Shown: positions 1-5,411 of the stretch, in pieces
Layout: every line of letters begins with the position of its first letter
Position numbering within the stretch: the first letter of the stretch is position 1
Assembly: GCA_023457875.1 (NCBI GenBank)
Contig: JAEXBC010000389.1
Span: forward strand, 1 to 5,568
DNA: 5,568 nucleotides
Direction of reading: 5' to 3'
From: Bacillota bacterium
GTDB taxonomy: Bacteria; Bacillota; Clostridia; Lachnospirales; Cellulosilyticaceae
Made by a program: the position numbers and the translations under genes
The notes under the pieces: model-generated
Database searches by the model: none
What the model saw: the letters and a program-made list of their open reading frames with translations, nothing else
What the model was told of the DNA's origin: nothing

Positions 1-4
1 GGAT

Positions 5-33
5 AGGAGTTGGTCTGTATCAACTTCTCTTTT
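5..33 (+). terminator. Possible weak terminator hairpin of an upstream gene
   Basis: Positions 5-12 can pair with 21-28 (eight pairs including one G-T wobble, core GAGTTG/CAACTT), leaving an 8-base loop, and a short T-rich run (CTCTTTT) follows. One forward frame has a stop codon at 4-6, so a gene entering from the left could end just before or within this hairpin. The stem is GC-poor and the T-run short, so termination would be leaky at best. The window edge prevents a check of the preceding gene. Confidence 0.3.
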
Positions 34-70
34 CATATCAATTGGTAGTAGATCAAATGCAGTAAATTTA

Positions 71-78
71 AAGGGGTG
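71..78 (+). promoter_or_regulatory. Ribosome binding site deciding the GTG start of trmK
   Basis: AAGGGGTG lies 5 bases before GTG at 84. No ATG in this frame lies upstream with comparable spacing, and the protein starting at this GTG aligns with the expected N-terminus of the family (ELSTRLAAIA). The GTG is therefore the preferred start. Confidence 0.75.
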
Positions 79-83
79 TTATC

Positions 84-773
84 GTGGAGTTATCAACACG
101 TTTAGCGGCAATAGCAAAATGCGTACCAACAGGAAGCCGCATCATTGATGTAGGAACAGACCATGCCTACATACCCATTTTTTTAATGAAAAAGAACATA
201 GCAAAAAGTTGCTTAGCAACAGATATTAATAGAGGACCTTTAGAGAAGGCAGAGCATAACATAAAAAGCCATAATGTATCTGGCATAGCGTTAATGCAGA
301 CGAATGGTTTAGACAATATCCATGAAGGTGCAGGGGATGTGATTATGATATCAGGCATGGGTGGTTACCTGATTATAGATATTTTAAACCGCGCCTTACC
401 ATTGGTTCATTCCGTGAAAAAATTAATTTTACAACCACAGAAGGATATAGCTGAGGTCAGAAAATATTTGCATACGATAGGTTTTTCAATTGAGGATGAA
501 GATTTTGTTAAGGATGATGGCAAATACTACACTGTCATCGTTGCTGTTCAAGGAGAAGAAAGATACAAGGAAGACTATGAATATATTTATGGTAGATGTC
601 TTATTCAAAAAGGACTGCCACTTTATAAGGAATGGCTTTTAATAAAAGATGAAAAATTGCAGGATATATATGAAGGATTAAAGATAAAGGCATCTGATAG
701 CGTAGATAAACGAAAACAAGAATTAGAAGCAGAAATGAGTATGCATAGGGAGGTTATGAAGTGCCTATTCTAA
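84..773 (+). CDS. trmK: tRNA (adenine(22)-N(1))-methyltransferase TrmK
   Basis: This 229-residue protein matches the TrmK/YqfN family, cytoplasmic enzymes that use S-adenosylmethionine to methylate N1 of adenine 22 in the D-loop region of certain bacterial tRNAs. The N-terminal Rossmann-like domain shows SAM-binding motif I at residues 22-31 (DVGTDHAYIP), the acidic end of the next strand at D47 (ATDIN), the family-typical SGMGG block at 90-94, and LQPQKD at 116-121. The C-terminal part, from about residue 160, is charged and helical and probably forms the family's coiled-coil arm for tRNA contact. Length is normal for the family. The start is GTG with a good ribosome binding site. The end overlaps the next gene by 13 bases, a common arrangement of trmK with NIF3-family genes in Firmicutes. 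No convincing promoter is visible in 1-83, so transcription probably enters from upstream. The family assignment is strong; the exact methylated base is inferred from the family. Confidence 0.93.
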   Translation: MELSTRLAAIAKCVPTGSRIIDVGTDHAYIPIFLMKKNIAKSCLATDINRGPLEKAEHNIKSHNVSGIALMQTNGLDNIHEGAGDVIMISGMGGYLIIDILNRALPLVHSVKKLILQPQKDIAEVRKYLHTIGFSIEDEDFVKDDGKYYTVIVAVQGEERYKEDYEYIYGRCLIQKGLPLYKEWLLIKDEKLQDIYEGLKIKASDSVDKRKQELEAEMSMHREVMKCLF

Positions 774-1861
774 GTGAAATAATCCATGCACTGGAGCAAT
801 TTGCTCCACCACACCTAGCTGAAGACTGGGATAATGTGGGGCTTATGGTGGGAGATCCTAATTGGCCAGTTAAAAGAGTGTTATGCGCCCTGGATATCAA
901 CGAACAAGTAGTGGAAGAGGCGATTAGATTAAATGCCAACTGTATTGTCAGCCATCATCCCTTTATTTTCAAGGCAATTAAACGAATTGACCTTAGTCAA
1001 AGAGAAGGAAGAATGATACAGCGTCTTATTTCAAATCAAATTGCTGTTTATGGGATGCATACCAATTATGATGTGGTAGAGGGTGGATTAAATGATTACC
1101 TTGCAAAGGGGTTAGGGCTTACAGATATAGAAATTTTAAGTGTTACACATGAAGAGAAGCTTTGTAAATGTATCATCTATGTACCAATAACCCATTATGA
1201 AATAGTAAGACAGTGTATTATTGACAACAATGTGCGTCATATTGGAAATTACAAAGGATGTACTTTTTCTTGTCAAGGAGAAGGGAGCTTTATTCCGTTA
1301 AAGAACAGTAATCCTTACTTAGGTAAACAAGGTGAAATAGAAATCGTAAAGGAGTGTCAAATATCCTTTTTAATAGAGCAGCATAAAGTTGCCACCATAA
1401 TGGATGCCGTTAAAAAAGTACATCCCTATGAGGAAGTTGCTTATGATGTATTTTTGGCTCAGAATATACTCAAACAATCTGGAATAGGGCGTGTCGGAAG
1501 TCTTAAAGCACCTACTGGACTAGAAGAACTCATTCAAAAAGTAAAAGACTTCTTTGATGTCAGTTATGTACGCGTCAATTCGGTGGAAAACAATACGGTG
1601 AAGCGTATAGCAATATGTTCAGGTAGTGGAGCCCAGTACATTCAGGAAGCTAGTCAAAAAGCAGATGTATATATCACTGGAGATATTAAATTTCATGAAG
1701 CACAAAGGGCTAAGGAACTTGGGCTTATTCTTATTGATGTAGGACATTATGCTTCTGAGCATAAAGCTTTACAACCCATTGTAGATGATATACTGGAGCA
1801 TTTTGATGATTGTGAAGTCATTTTATCTAAGGTAGATGGAGAAACATTAATGATTCGATAG
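761..1861 (+). CDS. NIF3/YqfO-family dinuclear metal-binding protein
   Basis: This 366-residue protein belongs to the NIF3 (DUF34) family, hexameric proteins with a dinuclear metal site; it is the counterpart of Bacillus YqfO. Its biochemical role is not settled. The label 'GTP cyclohydrolase 1 type 2' used in some databases should not be taken as its function. The N-terminal half has DWDNVGL (22-28), SHHPFIF with probable metal ligands H65 and H66, and HTNYDVVEGGLND with D104. The C-terminal half has ICSGSGA (285-291) and YITGDIKFHEAQ (305-315), followed by GHYASEHK with ligands H329 and E333. Between the halves, about residues 130-235, lies the extra PII/CutA-like domain of the long forms, ending in HPYEEVAYD (221-229). 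All expected ligands are present. The start is GTG at 761, chosen because AGGGAGGT (747-754) sits 6 bases upstream inside the end of trmK. Translation is probably coupled to trmK. Confidence 0.93.
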   Translation: MPILSEIIHALEQFAPPHLAEDWDNVGLMVGDPNWPVKRVLCALDINEQVVEEAIRLNANCIVSHHPFIFKAIKRIDLSQREGRMIQRLISNQIAVYGMHTNYDVVEGGLNDYLAKGLGLTDIEILSVTHEEKLCKCIIYVPITHYEIVRQCIIDNNVRHIGNYKGCTFSCQGEGSFIPLKNSNPYLGKQGEIEIVKECQISFLIEQHKVATIMDAVKKVHPYEEVAYDVFLAQNILKQSGIGRVGSLKAPTGLEELIQKVKDFFDVSYVRVNSVENNTVKRIAICSGSGAQYIQEASQKADVYITGDIKFHEAQRAKELGLILIDVGHYASEHKALQPIVDDILEHFDDCEVILSKVDGETLMIR

Positions 1862-1870
1862 GGGGAAAAT

Positions 1871-3529
1871 ATGAGAGATTTGGTTCAGATTACATTAAAA
1901 GATGGAGAGCATTTGCAAGTTGAAAAAGGGTCTACCTTTCAGGAATTAGCTGAAAAGGTACAAAAAGACTATCCATATCCCATTATGTTAGCAGCTGTGG
2001 AGAATACTTTCAAAGAATTATGTGCCACTATTCAACATGACCTTTCTGGTGTGTCCTTCATTCATTTAGGAGAAAAGGATGGTATGCGTGTTTATCAGCG
2101 TAGTGCTACCTTTTTACTGATAGCAGCGTCAAAACGTATTTTGCCAGATTGTCGCATTATCGTTAATCATCATATTACTGGCGGATATTTTTGCGAATTC
2201 TCTGATGAGCGCTATTGTAGCAAAGAGAATATACAAAATATACAGCAGATGATGAGGCAGATGGTAAAAGAGGCCTTGCCTATTCAGAAATATACCGTTA
2301 ATATCGAGCAAGCACAGGAGATCTTTGATAAAGAGGGAATGCGTGATAAGAAAGAATTATTTAAATATAGACGTACCTCAACGGTTAATATTTATGAATT
2401 AGATGGGGTAAAGGATTATTTTTATGGCTATATGGTGACAAACACAAAACAACTCGAATTATTTGAGCTTATTCCTTATGCCCATGGCTTTATTTTACAA
2501 TTTCCTGATGAAAAACAACCCACTAAGCTGGCTGCCTTTGTGCCACAACCTAAACTTTCAAGTATTTTTAGAGAATCAGAAAAGTGGGCTCGAATTTTAG
2601 GTGTAGATACGGTAGGTGCATTAAATGATGTGATATCTGCCGGGAAAACGGATGAGTTGATTAAAATTTCTGAAGCATTACATGAAAAAAAGATTGCCCA
2701 AATTGCAGATCAAATTGTGGAAAAGGGCGATATTAAACTAGTACTTATTGCGGGACCTTCCTCCTCAGGAAAAACTACAAGTGCAAAGCGATTATGCATT
2801 CAACTCAAGGTTAATGGATTGAAGCCTCATGTAATTTCTGTTGATGACTATTTTGTAAATCGTGAACATACTCCTCGTGATGAAAGTGGAGAATATGATT
2901 TTGAAGCTTTAGAAGCAATAGACGTAAAATTATTTAATGAGCACATGAACGCATTAATTAATGGAGCAGAAGTTGAAATCCCTAGCTTTAATTTTATGCT
3001 TGGAAAAAGAGAATATAAGGGAAACAAAATCAAATTAAAAGATGATGAAATTTTAATTGTTGAGGGTATTCATGGCTTAAATGAAAAGTTAAGCTATGCC
3101 ATACCAAGAAAAAATAAATTTAAGATTTATGTTAGCTGTTTAACACAACTTAATATTGACGATCATAATCGTATTCCTACTACGGATACACGGTTGATTA
3201 GGCGTATGATACGTGATAATCAATATCGCGCCATTGATCCAGAAAGAACGCTAAGCATCTGGAATTCTGTAAGAAGAGGAGAAAATAAGAATATTTTTCC
3301 GTTTCAAGAAGAGGCAGATGTTATGCTAAATACCGTATTAATTTATGAATTAGCGGTCTTAAAATCAAAGGCAGAACCTTTGCTCTTTAGGGTAAGTCGT
3401 AAGTCGCCTTATTATAAAGAAGCAAAAAGAATCCTTAAGTTCTTAGAATATTTTCTGCCAATGGATACCTCACAAATACCAAGTAATTCTTTGATTAGAG
3501 AATTTCTTGGAGGAAGCTCTTTTGAATAG
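1871..3529 (+). CDS. Nucleoside (uridine) kinase-family protein with TGS and ThrRS-like N-terminal domains
   Basis: This 552-residue protein has three parts. Residues 1 to about 65 resemble a TGS domain. Residues about 70-220 resemble the threonyl/alanyl-tRNA-synthetase second additional domain (NHHITGGYFCEF at 99-110), followed by the family-typical YFYGYMV block (183-189). Residues about 285-500 form a phosphoribulokinase/uridine-kinase P-loop domain: Walker A GPSSSGKT (295-302), DDYF (325-328), EYDFEALEAID (341-351), VEGIH (397-401) and the DTRLIRR lid segment (439-445). By family it should transfer phosphate from ATP to a nucleoside such as uridine, in the cytoplasm; the substrate and the purpose of the synthetase-like part are not known from sequence. 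I do not see the HxxxH plus C/H metal set of true ThrRS editing domains, so editing is unlikely. Size and domain order are standard for this clostridial family, sometimes labelled udk. The start ATG follows GGGGGA at 1861-1866 and lies 9 bases after the NIF3-family stop, consistent with one operon. Confidence 0.92.
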   Translation: MRDLVQITLKDGEHLQVEKGSTFQELAEKVQKDYPYPIMLAAVENTFKELCATIQHDLSGVSFIHLGEKDGMRVYQRSATFLLIAASKRILPDCRIIVNHHITGGYFCEFSDERYCSKENIQNIQQMMRQMVKEALPIQKYTVNIEQAQEIFDKEGMRDKKELFKYRRTSTVNIYELDGVKDYFYGYMVTNTKQLELFELIPYAHGFILQFPDEKQPTKLAAFVPQPKLSSIFRESEKWARILGVDTVGALNDVISAGKTDELIKISEALHEKKIAQIADQIVEKGDIKLVLIAGPSSSGKTTSAKRLCIQLKVNGLKPHVISVDDYFVNREHTPRDESGEYDFEALEAIDVKLFNEHMNALINGAEVEIPSFNFMLGKREYKGNKIKLKDDEILIVEGIHGLNEKLSYAIPRKNKFKIYVSCLTQLNIDDHNRIPTTDTRLIRRMIRDNQYRAIDPERTLSIWNSVRRGENKNIFPFQEEADVMLNTVLIYELAVLKSKAEPLLFRVSRKSPYYKEAKRILKFLEYFLPMDTSQIPSNSLIREFLGGSSFE

Positions 3530-3552
3530 AAAATAGCGACAAACCAGAATGA

Positions 3553-3581
3553 TTGACAGATATCTTGAGATAGTGTAGAAT
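3553..3581 (+). promoter_or_regulatory. Sigma-A-type promoter of rnpB
   Basis: The -35 box TTGACA (3553-3558) is perfect. It is separated by 17 bases from TAGAAT (3576-3581), a 5/6 match to TATAAT. Transcription should begin near 3587-3588, exactly where the 5' strand of RNase P helix P1 begins. This agreement between promoter geometry and RNA structure makes the call strong. The promoter starts only 23 bases after the kinase stop codon. Confidence 0.92.
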
Positions 3582-3587
3582 GAAGCA

Positions 3588-3940
3588 GTTGTTAAGTAAG
3601 TCAGACAGTCGCACGCATCAGTTCGAAAGATGATGCTTGAGGAACGTCCGGGCTCCATAGAGCAAAGTGCTGGATAACACCCAGTGGAGGCGACTCTAAG
3701 GAAAGTGCAACAGAAATAAACCACCTGTTTTTAACAGGAAAGGATGGAAAGGCGAGGTAAGAGCTCACCGTCCCTTAGGTGACTAAGGGAGCTATGTAAA
3801 CCCCACTTGGAGCAAGACCGTATAAAAGACATAATAGCTGCTCGCTAGTCTTGGGTAGGTCGCTAGAGCTTATTGGTAACAATAAGCGTAGATAGATGAC
3901 TGTTTAACACAGAACCCGGCGTATAGACTTGGTTAACAAC
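3588..3940 (+). ncRNA. rnpB: RNase P RNA, bacterial class A
   Basis: This is the catalytic RNA of RNase P, which removes 5' leaders from precursor tRNAs. Conserved cores are present: GAGGAACGTCCGGGCTCC (3639-3656), GGAAAGTGCAACAGAAATAA (3701-3720), GAGCAAGACC (about 3811-3820), GGGTAGG (3853-3859, including the GGU that binds the tRNA CCA end), AGATAGATGAC (3890-3900) and ACAGAACCCGGC (3909-3920). Helix P1 pairs GTTGTTAA and AAGTC (3588-3602) with GACTT and TTAACAAC (3926-3940). The P4 core pairs CCGGG (3648-3652) with CCCGG (3915-3919). Other hairpins are P3 (3615-3620/3631-3636), P12 (3751-3756/3764-3769, with one C-A mismatch), an 8-bp stem with GTGA loop (3771-3790, P13/P14 region) and an 8-bp stem with GTAA loop (3868-3887, P18). 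The pattern fits type A rather than Bacillus type B. Length, about 353 bases, is slightly shorter than E. coli M1 RNA. Ends are set from P1 pairing and the promoter; the mature 3' end could lie a few bases further on. Confidence 0.97.
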
Positions 3941-3968
3941 TTCATAATGTATGGATAGAGAATGGATT

Positions 3969-4000
3969 GAGAAGACTCATGAAGTTCTCTTTTTATTTTT
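3969..4000 (+). terminator. Rho-independent terminator of rnpB
   Basis: GAGAA (3969-3973) plus CT (3976-3977) pairs with AG plus TTCTC (3983-3989), with a 2-base bulge and a 5-base loop. The T-tract CTTTTTATTTTT follows directly. Alternative partners for the same 3' arm exist further upstream (AGAGAA at 3957-3962; AACTTCAT at 3938-3945), so the exact stem is uncertain, but the T-tract position supports termination near 3995-4000. Confidence 0.75.
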
Positions 4001-4009
4001 ACCGGCTTT

Positions 4010-4026
4010 TGACAGTAAATGACAGT
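4010..4026 (+). repeat. Tandem TGACAGT direct repeat, 10-base phase
   Basis: TGACAGT occurs at 4010-4016 and 4020-4026, exactly one helical turn apart. A shorter TGAC(T) match follows at 4039, inside the -35 box of the next promoter candidate, about two turns further. The spacing would suit a regulator bound on one face of the DNA, but seven-base repeats can arise by chance. Confidence 0.35.
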
Positions 4027-4037
4027 GTTAAAATCAG

Positions 4038-4066
4038 TTGACTCATAAAAAATGAAGTAAAATAAT
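4038..4066 (+). promoter_or_regulatory. Promoter candidate upstream of the orphan ribosome binding site
   Basis: TTGACT (4038-4043, 5/6) and AATAAT (4061-4066, 5/6) are separated by 17 bases. Transcription would start near 4073, about 20 bases before the strong Shine-Dalgarno sequence at 4092-4100. It is untested and lies in AT-rich DNA, where such matches are common, but both boxes and the spacing are good. Confidence 0.5.
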
Positions 4067-4091
4067 CTGTTTTTATAAAAGCCATATTCAA

Positions 4092-4100
4092 AGAGGAGGT
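4092..4100 (+). promoter_or_regulatory. Strong Shine-Dalgarno sequence without a proper ORF
   Basis: AGAGGAGGT is one of the strongest ribosome-binding matches in the window, yet no gene follows. A TTG at 4112 opens a six-codon frame (LEKDFK if read literally) ending at TGA 4130-4132. This overlaps an ATG at 4129 that starts a four-codon frame (MKRI, stop at 4141-4143). It may be a leader peptide, a remnant of a lost gene, or chance. Confidence 0.45.
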
Positions 4101-4139
4101 ACATATTATTTTTGGAAAAGGATTTTAAATGAAAAGAAT

Positions 4140-4168
4140 ATGACTATAATCTCTTTTTATGCTATACT
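4140..4168 (+). promoter_or_regulatory. Extended -10 promoter candidate for the ATPase unit
   Basis: The -10 box TATACT (4163-4168) is preceded by the extended element TG one base upstream (4160-4161). ATGACT (4140-4145), a 4/6 match to TTGACA, lies 17 bases before it. Transcription would start near 4175 and give the ATPase a leader of about 200 bases that contains the repeated AT-rich elements. Confidence 0.5.
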
Positions 4169-4193
4169 ATTATTAATCTTAATATTATGTGAG

Positions 4194-4309
4194 TTGTAAA
4201 AAGATATATAATATGATAATTTTTATTTAAGCAATTTAATATGGATAATTTGTAAAAAATATATAATATCAAATTGACTAATGTAAATAATTATCATAAT
4301 ATTATATAT
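4194..4309. repeat. Repeated AT-rich element: two direct copies and one inverted copy
   Basis: TTGTAAAAA followed by ATATATAATAT occurs at 4194-4214 (with one extra G between the halves) and again at 4250-4269, start-to-start 56 bases. The first copy continues as GATAAT to 4220. An imperfect inverted version (ATTATCAT ... ATTATATAT) lies at 4290-4309, differing from the reverse complement of 4204-4220 by a three-base insertion. Base composition makes some repetition expected, but a ~20-base near-match that includes the TTGTA part is longer than expected from composition alone. Confidence 0.55.
4274..4302 (+). promoter_or_regulatory. Promoter candidate closest to the ATPase gene
   Basis: TTGACT (4274-4279, 5/6) and TAATAT (4297-4302, 4/6) are 17 bases apart; CATAAT at 4295-4300 is a better hexamer but at 15 bases. 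The start site would fall near 4309 and the leader would be about 65 bases. It overlaps the inverted copy of the AT-rich element, so a protein bound there could block it. Confidence 0.45.
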
Positions 4310-4313
4310 AAAT

Positions 4314-4321
4314 AAGCGCTT
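4314..4321. promoter_or_regulatory. AAGCGCTT palindrome, possible operator
   Basis: A perfect 8-base palindrome containing four G/C bases stands out in otherwise A/T sequence; two further outer pairs (AA/TT) match after one mismatch. It sits just downstream of the predicted start site near 4309. An operator is possible; no known regulator is recognised. Confidence 0.3.
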
Positions 4322-4373
4322 TTTACAGGACAAAAAAGACATAGTTTATAGAAAATAAGGGGTGAAGCACAAA

Positions 4374-5390
4374 ATGTCTATGAATTTAATCATCGCGGAT
4401 ACGAATCAAACGTATGTAGAGAGGTTGACAAAGTTTATATTAAGTAAGTATGAGGATTCATACTCGATTGAAGTCATTGATGATAAGCAGAAACTGAAGG
4501 AAAGAGTGCGAAAGGAGAAGTGTGAGGTTCTACTTCTTTCTCCAGAGCTATATGATCCTGGTATGAATTTAAAAAACATAAAGCTACCTATTATTCTGCT
4601 TGATGAAGAGGCATCCTTACCTTATCCAGATAAATTTAAGCGTGTTATTAATAAGTATACGCGCATTTCCTCTTTACTTGTATATGTTAATAATGAATAT
4701 GAAGAAATGGAAAGAAATAGACCTTTAGTATATGGTGTTTATTCTCCAGCTGGAGGTGTTGGTAAAACCACCATTTCTTTATCTACTGCCATGGCTTATG
4801 CGAAAGCTGGTAAGAAGGTGCTTTATTTCAATTTAGAAGATGTAGACAGTACATCTATGTTTTTTGATAAAGCAAAAAAACCATCAATGGAGTCACTACT
4901 TAACTTATCAAATGATTCCTATGAGCAAACCTTAGCAAATCTTATCTTGCAAGATGAGAGTACAGGTATTTTCTGTTTTGCAAGAGATAATAAAATGTTA
5001 GATCCTTATTCATTAAGTGCTGAAGAGGTAACACATATTGTTGAAGCCCTTATTGAAAGTGAAATGGTCAATATAGTAGTGATTGATTTAAGTACAGCAG
5101 TTAATGCGCTTAACAGACAAGTGTTTGATATTTGTGATTATTTAGTGATGGTAGCAGATCAAAACGCACAATCCGCATATAAAATCAATTCTTTTATGCA
5201 ACAAACAGAGCTTGTTCATCCAATTAAAGAAAAGCTAAGATTGGTACTCAATCAGTGTAAAGATTTAAGTAATACTGAGGATATCGATGTGATTGGACGA
5301 ATAGACAAACTTTATGCAACTAACCCGCTTGGATTATGTGAATATATTGCTCAAAATCATTTCTTAAGTCTTCACGGCTTAGCACAATAA
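4374..5390 (+). CDS. CpaE/MinD-like P-loop ATPase with degenerate receiver-like N-terminal domain
   Basis: This 338-residue soluble protein has two domains. Residues 1 to about 105 follow a response-regulator-like alpha/beta pattern (MNLIIADTN at 3-11, EVLLLSPELY at 51-60, LPIILLDE at 71-78, INKY at 92-95). The usual phosphorylated aspartate after strand 3 is replaced (LLLSPE), so it looks like a pseudo-receiver. Residues about 117-338 form a ParA/MinD/CpaE-type ATPase: Walker A SPAGGVGKTT (124-133, catalytic K131), NLEDVDS (153-159), Walker B VVIDLS (235-240, D238) and VLNQCKD (291-297). The signature lysine of KGGxGKT is A126 here. CpaE proteins act with secretion ATPases of Tad/Flp pili, often localising the machine; this role is inferred, as no pilus gene is visible. 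A GTG at 4362 would add four residues, but AAGGGGTG (4357-4364) is a ribosome binding site spaced for ATG 4374, so that start is chosen. The next gene begins 21 bases later, suggesting an operon. Confidence 0.82.
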   Translation: MSMNLIIADTNQTYVERLTKFILSKYEDSYSIEVIDDKQKLKERVRKEKCEVLLLSPELYDPGMNLKNIKLPIILLDEEASLPYPDKFKRVINKYTRISSLLVYVNNEYEEMERNRPLVYGVYSPAGGVGKTTISLSTAMAYAKAGKKVLYFNLEDVDSTSMFFDKAKKPSMESLLNLSNDSYEQTLANLILQDESTGIFCFARDNKMLDPYSLSAEEVTHIVEALIESEMVNIVVIDLSTAVNALNRQVFDICDYLVMVADQNAQSAYKINSFMQQTELVHPIKEKLRLVLNQCKDLSNTEDIDVIGRIDKLYATNPLGLCEYIAQNHFLSLHGLAQ

Positions 5391-5394
5391 TAAA

Positions 5395-5401
5395 AAGGAG
5401 G
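5395..5401 (+). promoter_or_regulatory. Ribosome binding site of the 3'-truncated gene
   Basis: AAGGAGG lies 10 bases before ATG 5412 and directly after the ATPase stop. It confirms that the partial reading frame at the window end is a real gene. Confidence 0.8.
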
Positions 5402-5411
5402 GCTGCATAAA

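Larger units (their letters stand above)
4001..4373. other. AT-rich intergenic regulatory gap without a recognisable gene
   Basis: No credible protein gene occurs here on either strand. The only minus-strand reading frame of note (3904-4104) runs back into rnpB and has no family features. The stretch from about 4120 to 4320 is almost pure A and T. It contains three promoter candidates facing right, an isolated strong Shine-Dalgarno sequence, paired TGACAGT repeats, a repeated ~20-base AT-rich element and an AAGCGCTT palindrome, each listed separately. It lies between the rnpB terminator and the ATPase gene, so it is probably the control region of the downstream unit. Confidence 0.7.

Noticed and set aside
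3..63. Frame open from position 3 to a stop at 61-63 as the end of an upstream gene
   Set aside because: The 20 translated residues match no family end that I recognise and the frame overlaps the hairpin; too short to support.
41..68. TTGGTA and TAAATT as a promoter for trmK
   Set aside because: Both boxes are weak and the start site would fall inside the ribosome binding site at 71-78.
754..939. Minus-strand open frame opposite the NIF3-family gene start
   Set aside because: It is a shadow of a clearly conserved coding region. The same holds for the minus-strand frames at 167-358, 2129-2311 and 2848-3033.
3470..3724. Minus-strand 84-codon open frame across the kinase end and rnpB
   Set aside because: It runs antisense through the kinase C-terminus and the conserved RNase P core, has no known motifs, and is explained by the sequence of those genes.
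4009..4034. TTGACA followed by TAAAAT as a promoter
   Set aside because: The spacer is only 14 bases, too short for a sigma-A promoter; the boxes at 4038-4066 fit better.
3904..4104. Minus-strand 66-codon open frame
   Set aside because: It covers the conserved 3' core of rnpB and its terminator; the product is low-complexity, rich in Y, F and K, and has no family features.
4194..4309. CRISPR array or replication origin
   Set aside because: There are only two direct copies with no regular spacers and no DnaA-box-like TTATCCACA sequences; the repeats look like a promoter-region element.
4175..4373. Riboswitch in the ATPase leader
   Set aside because: The region is almost all A and T, with no conserved aptamer core and no GC-bearing stems except the 8-base palindrome.
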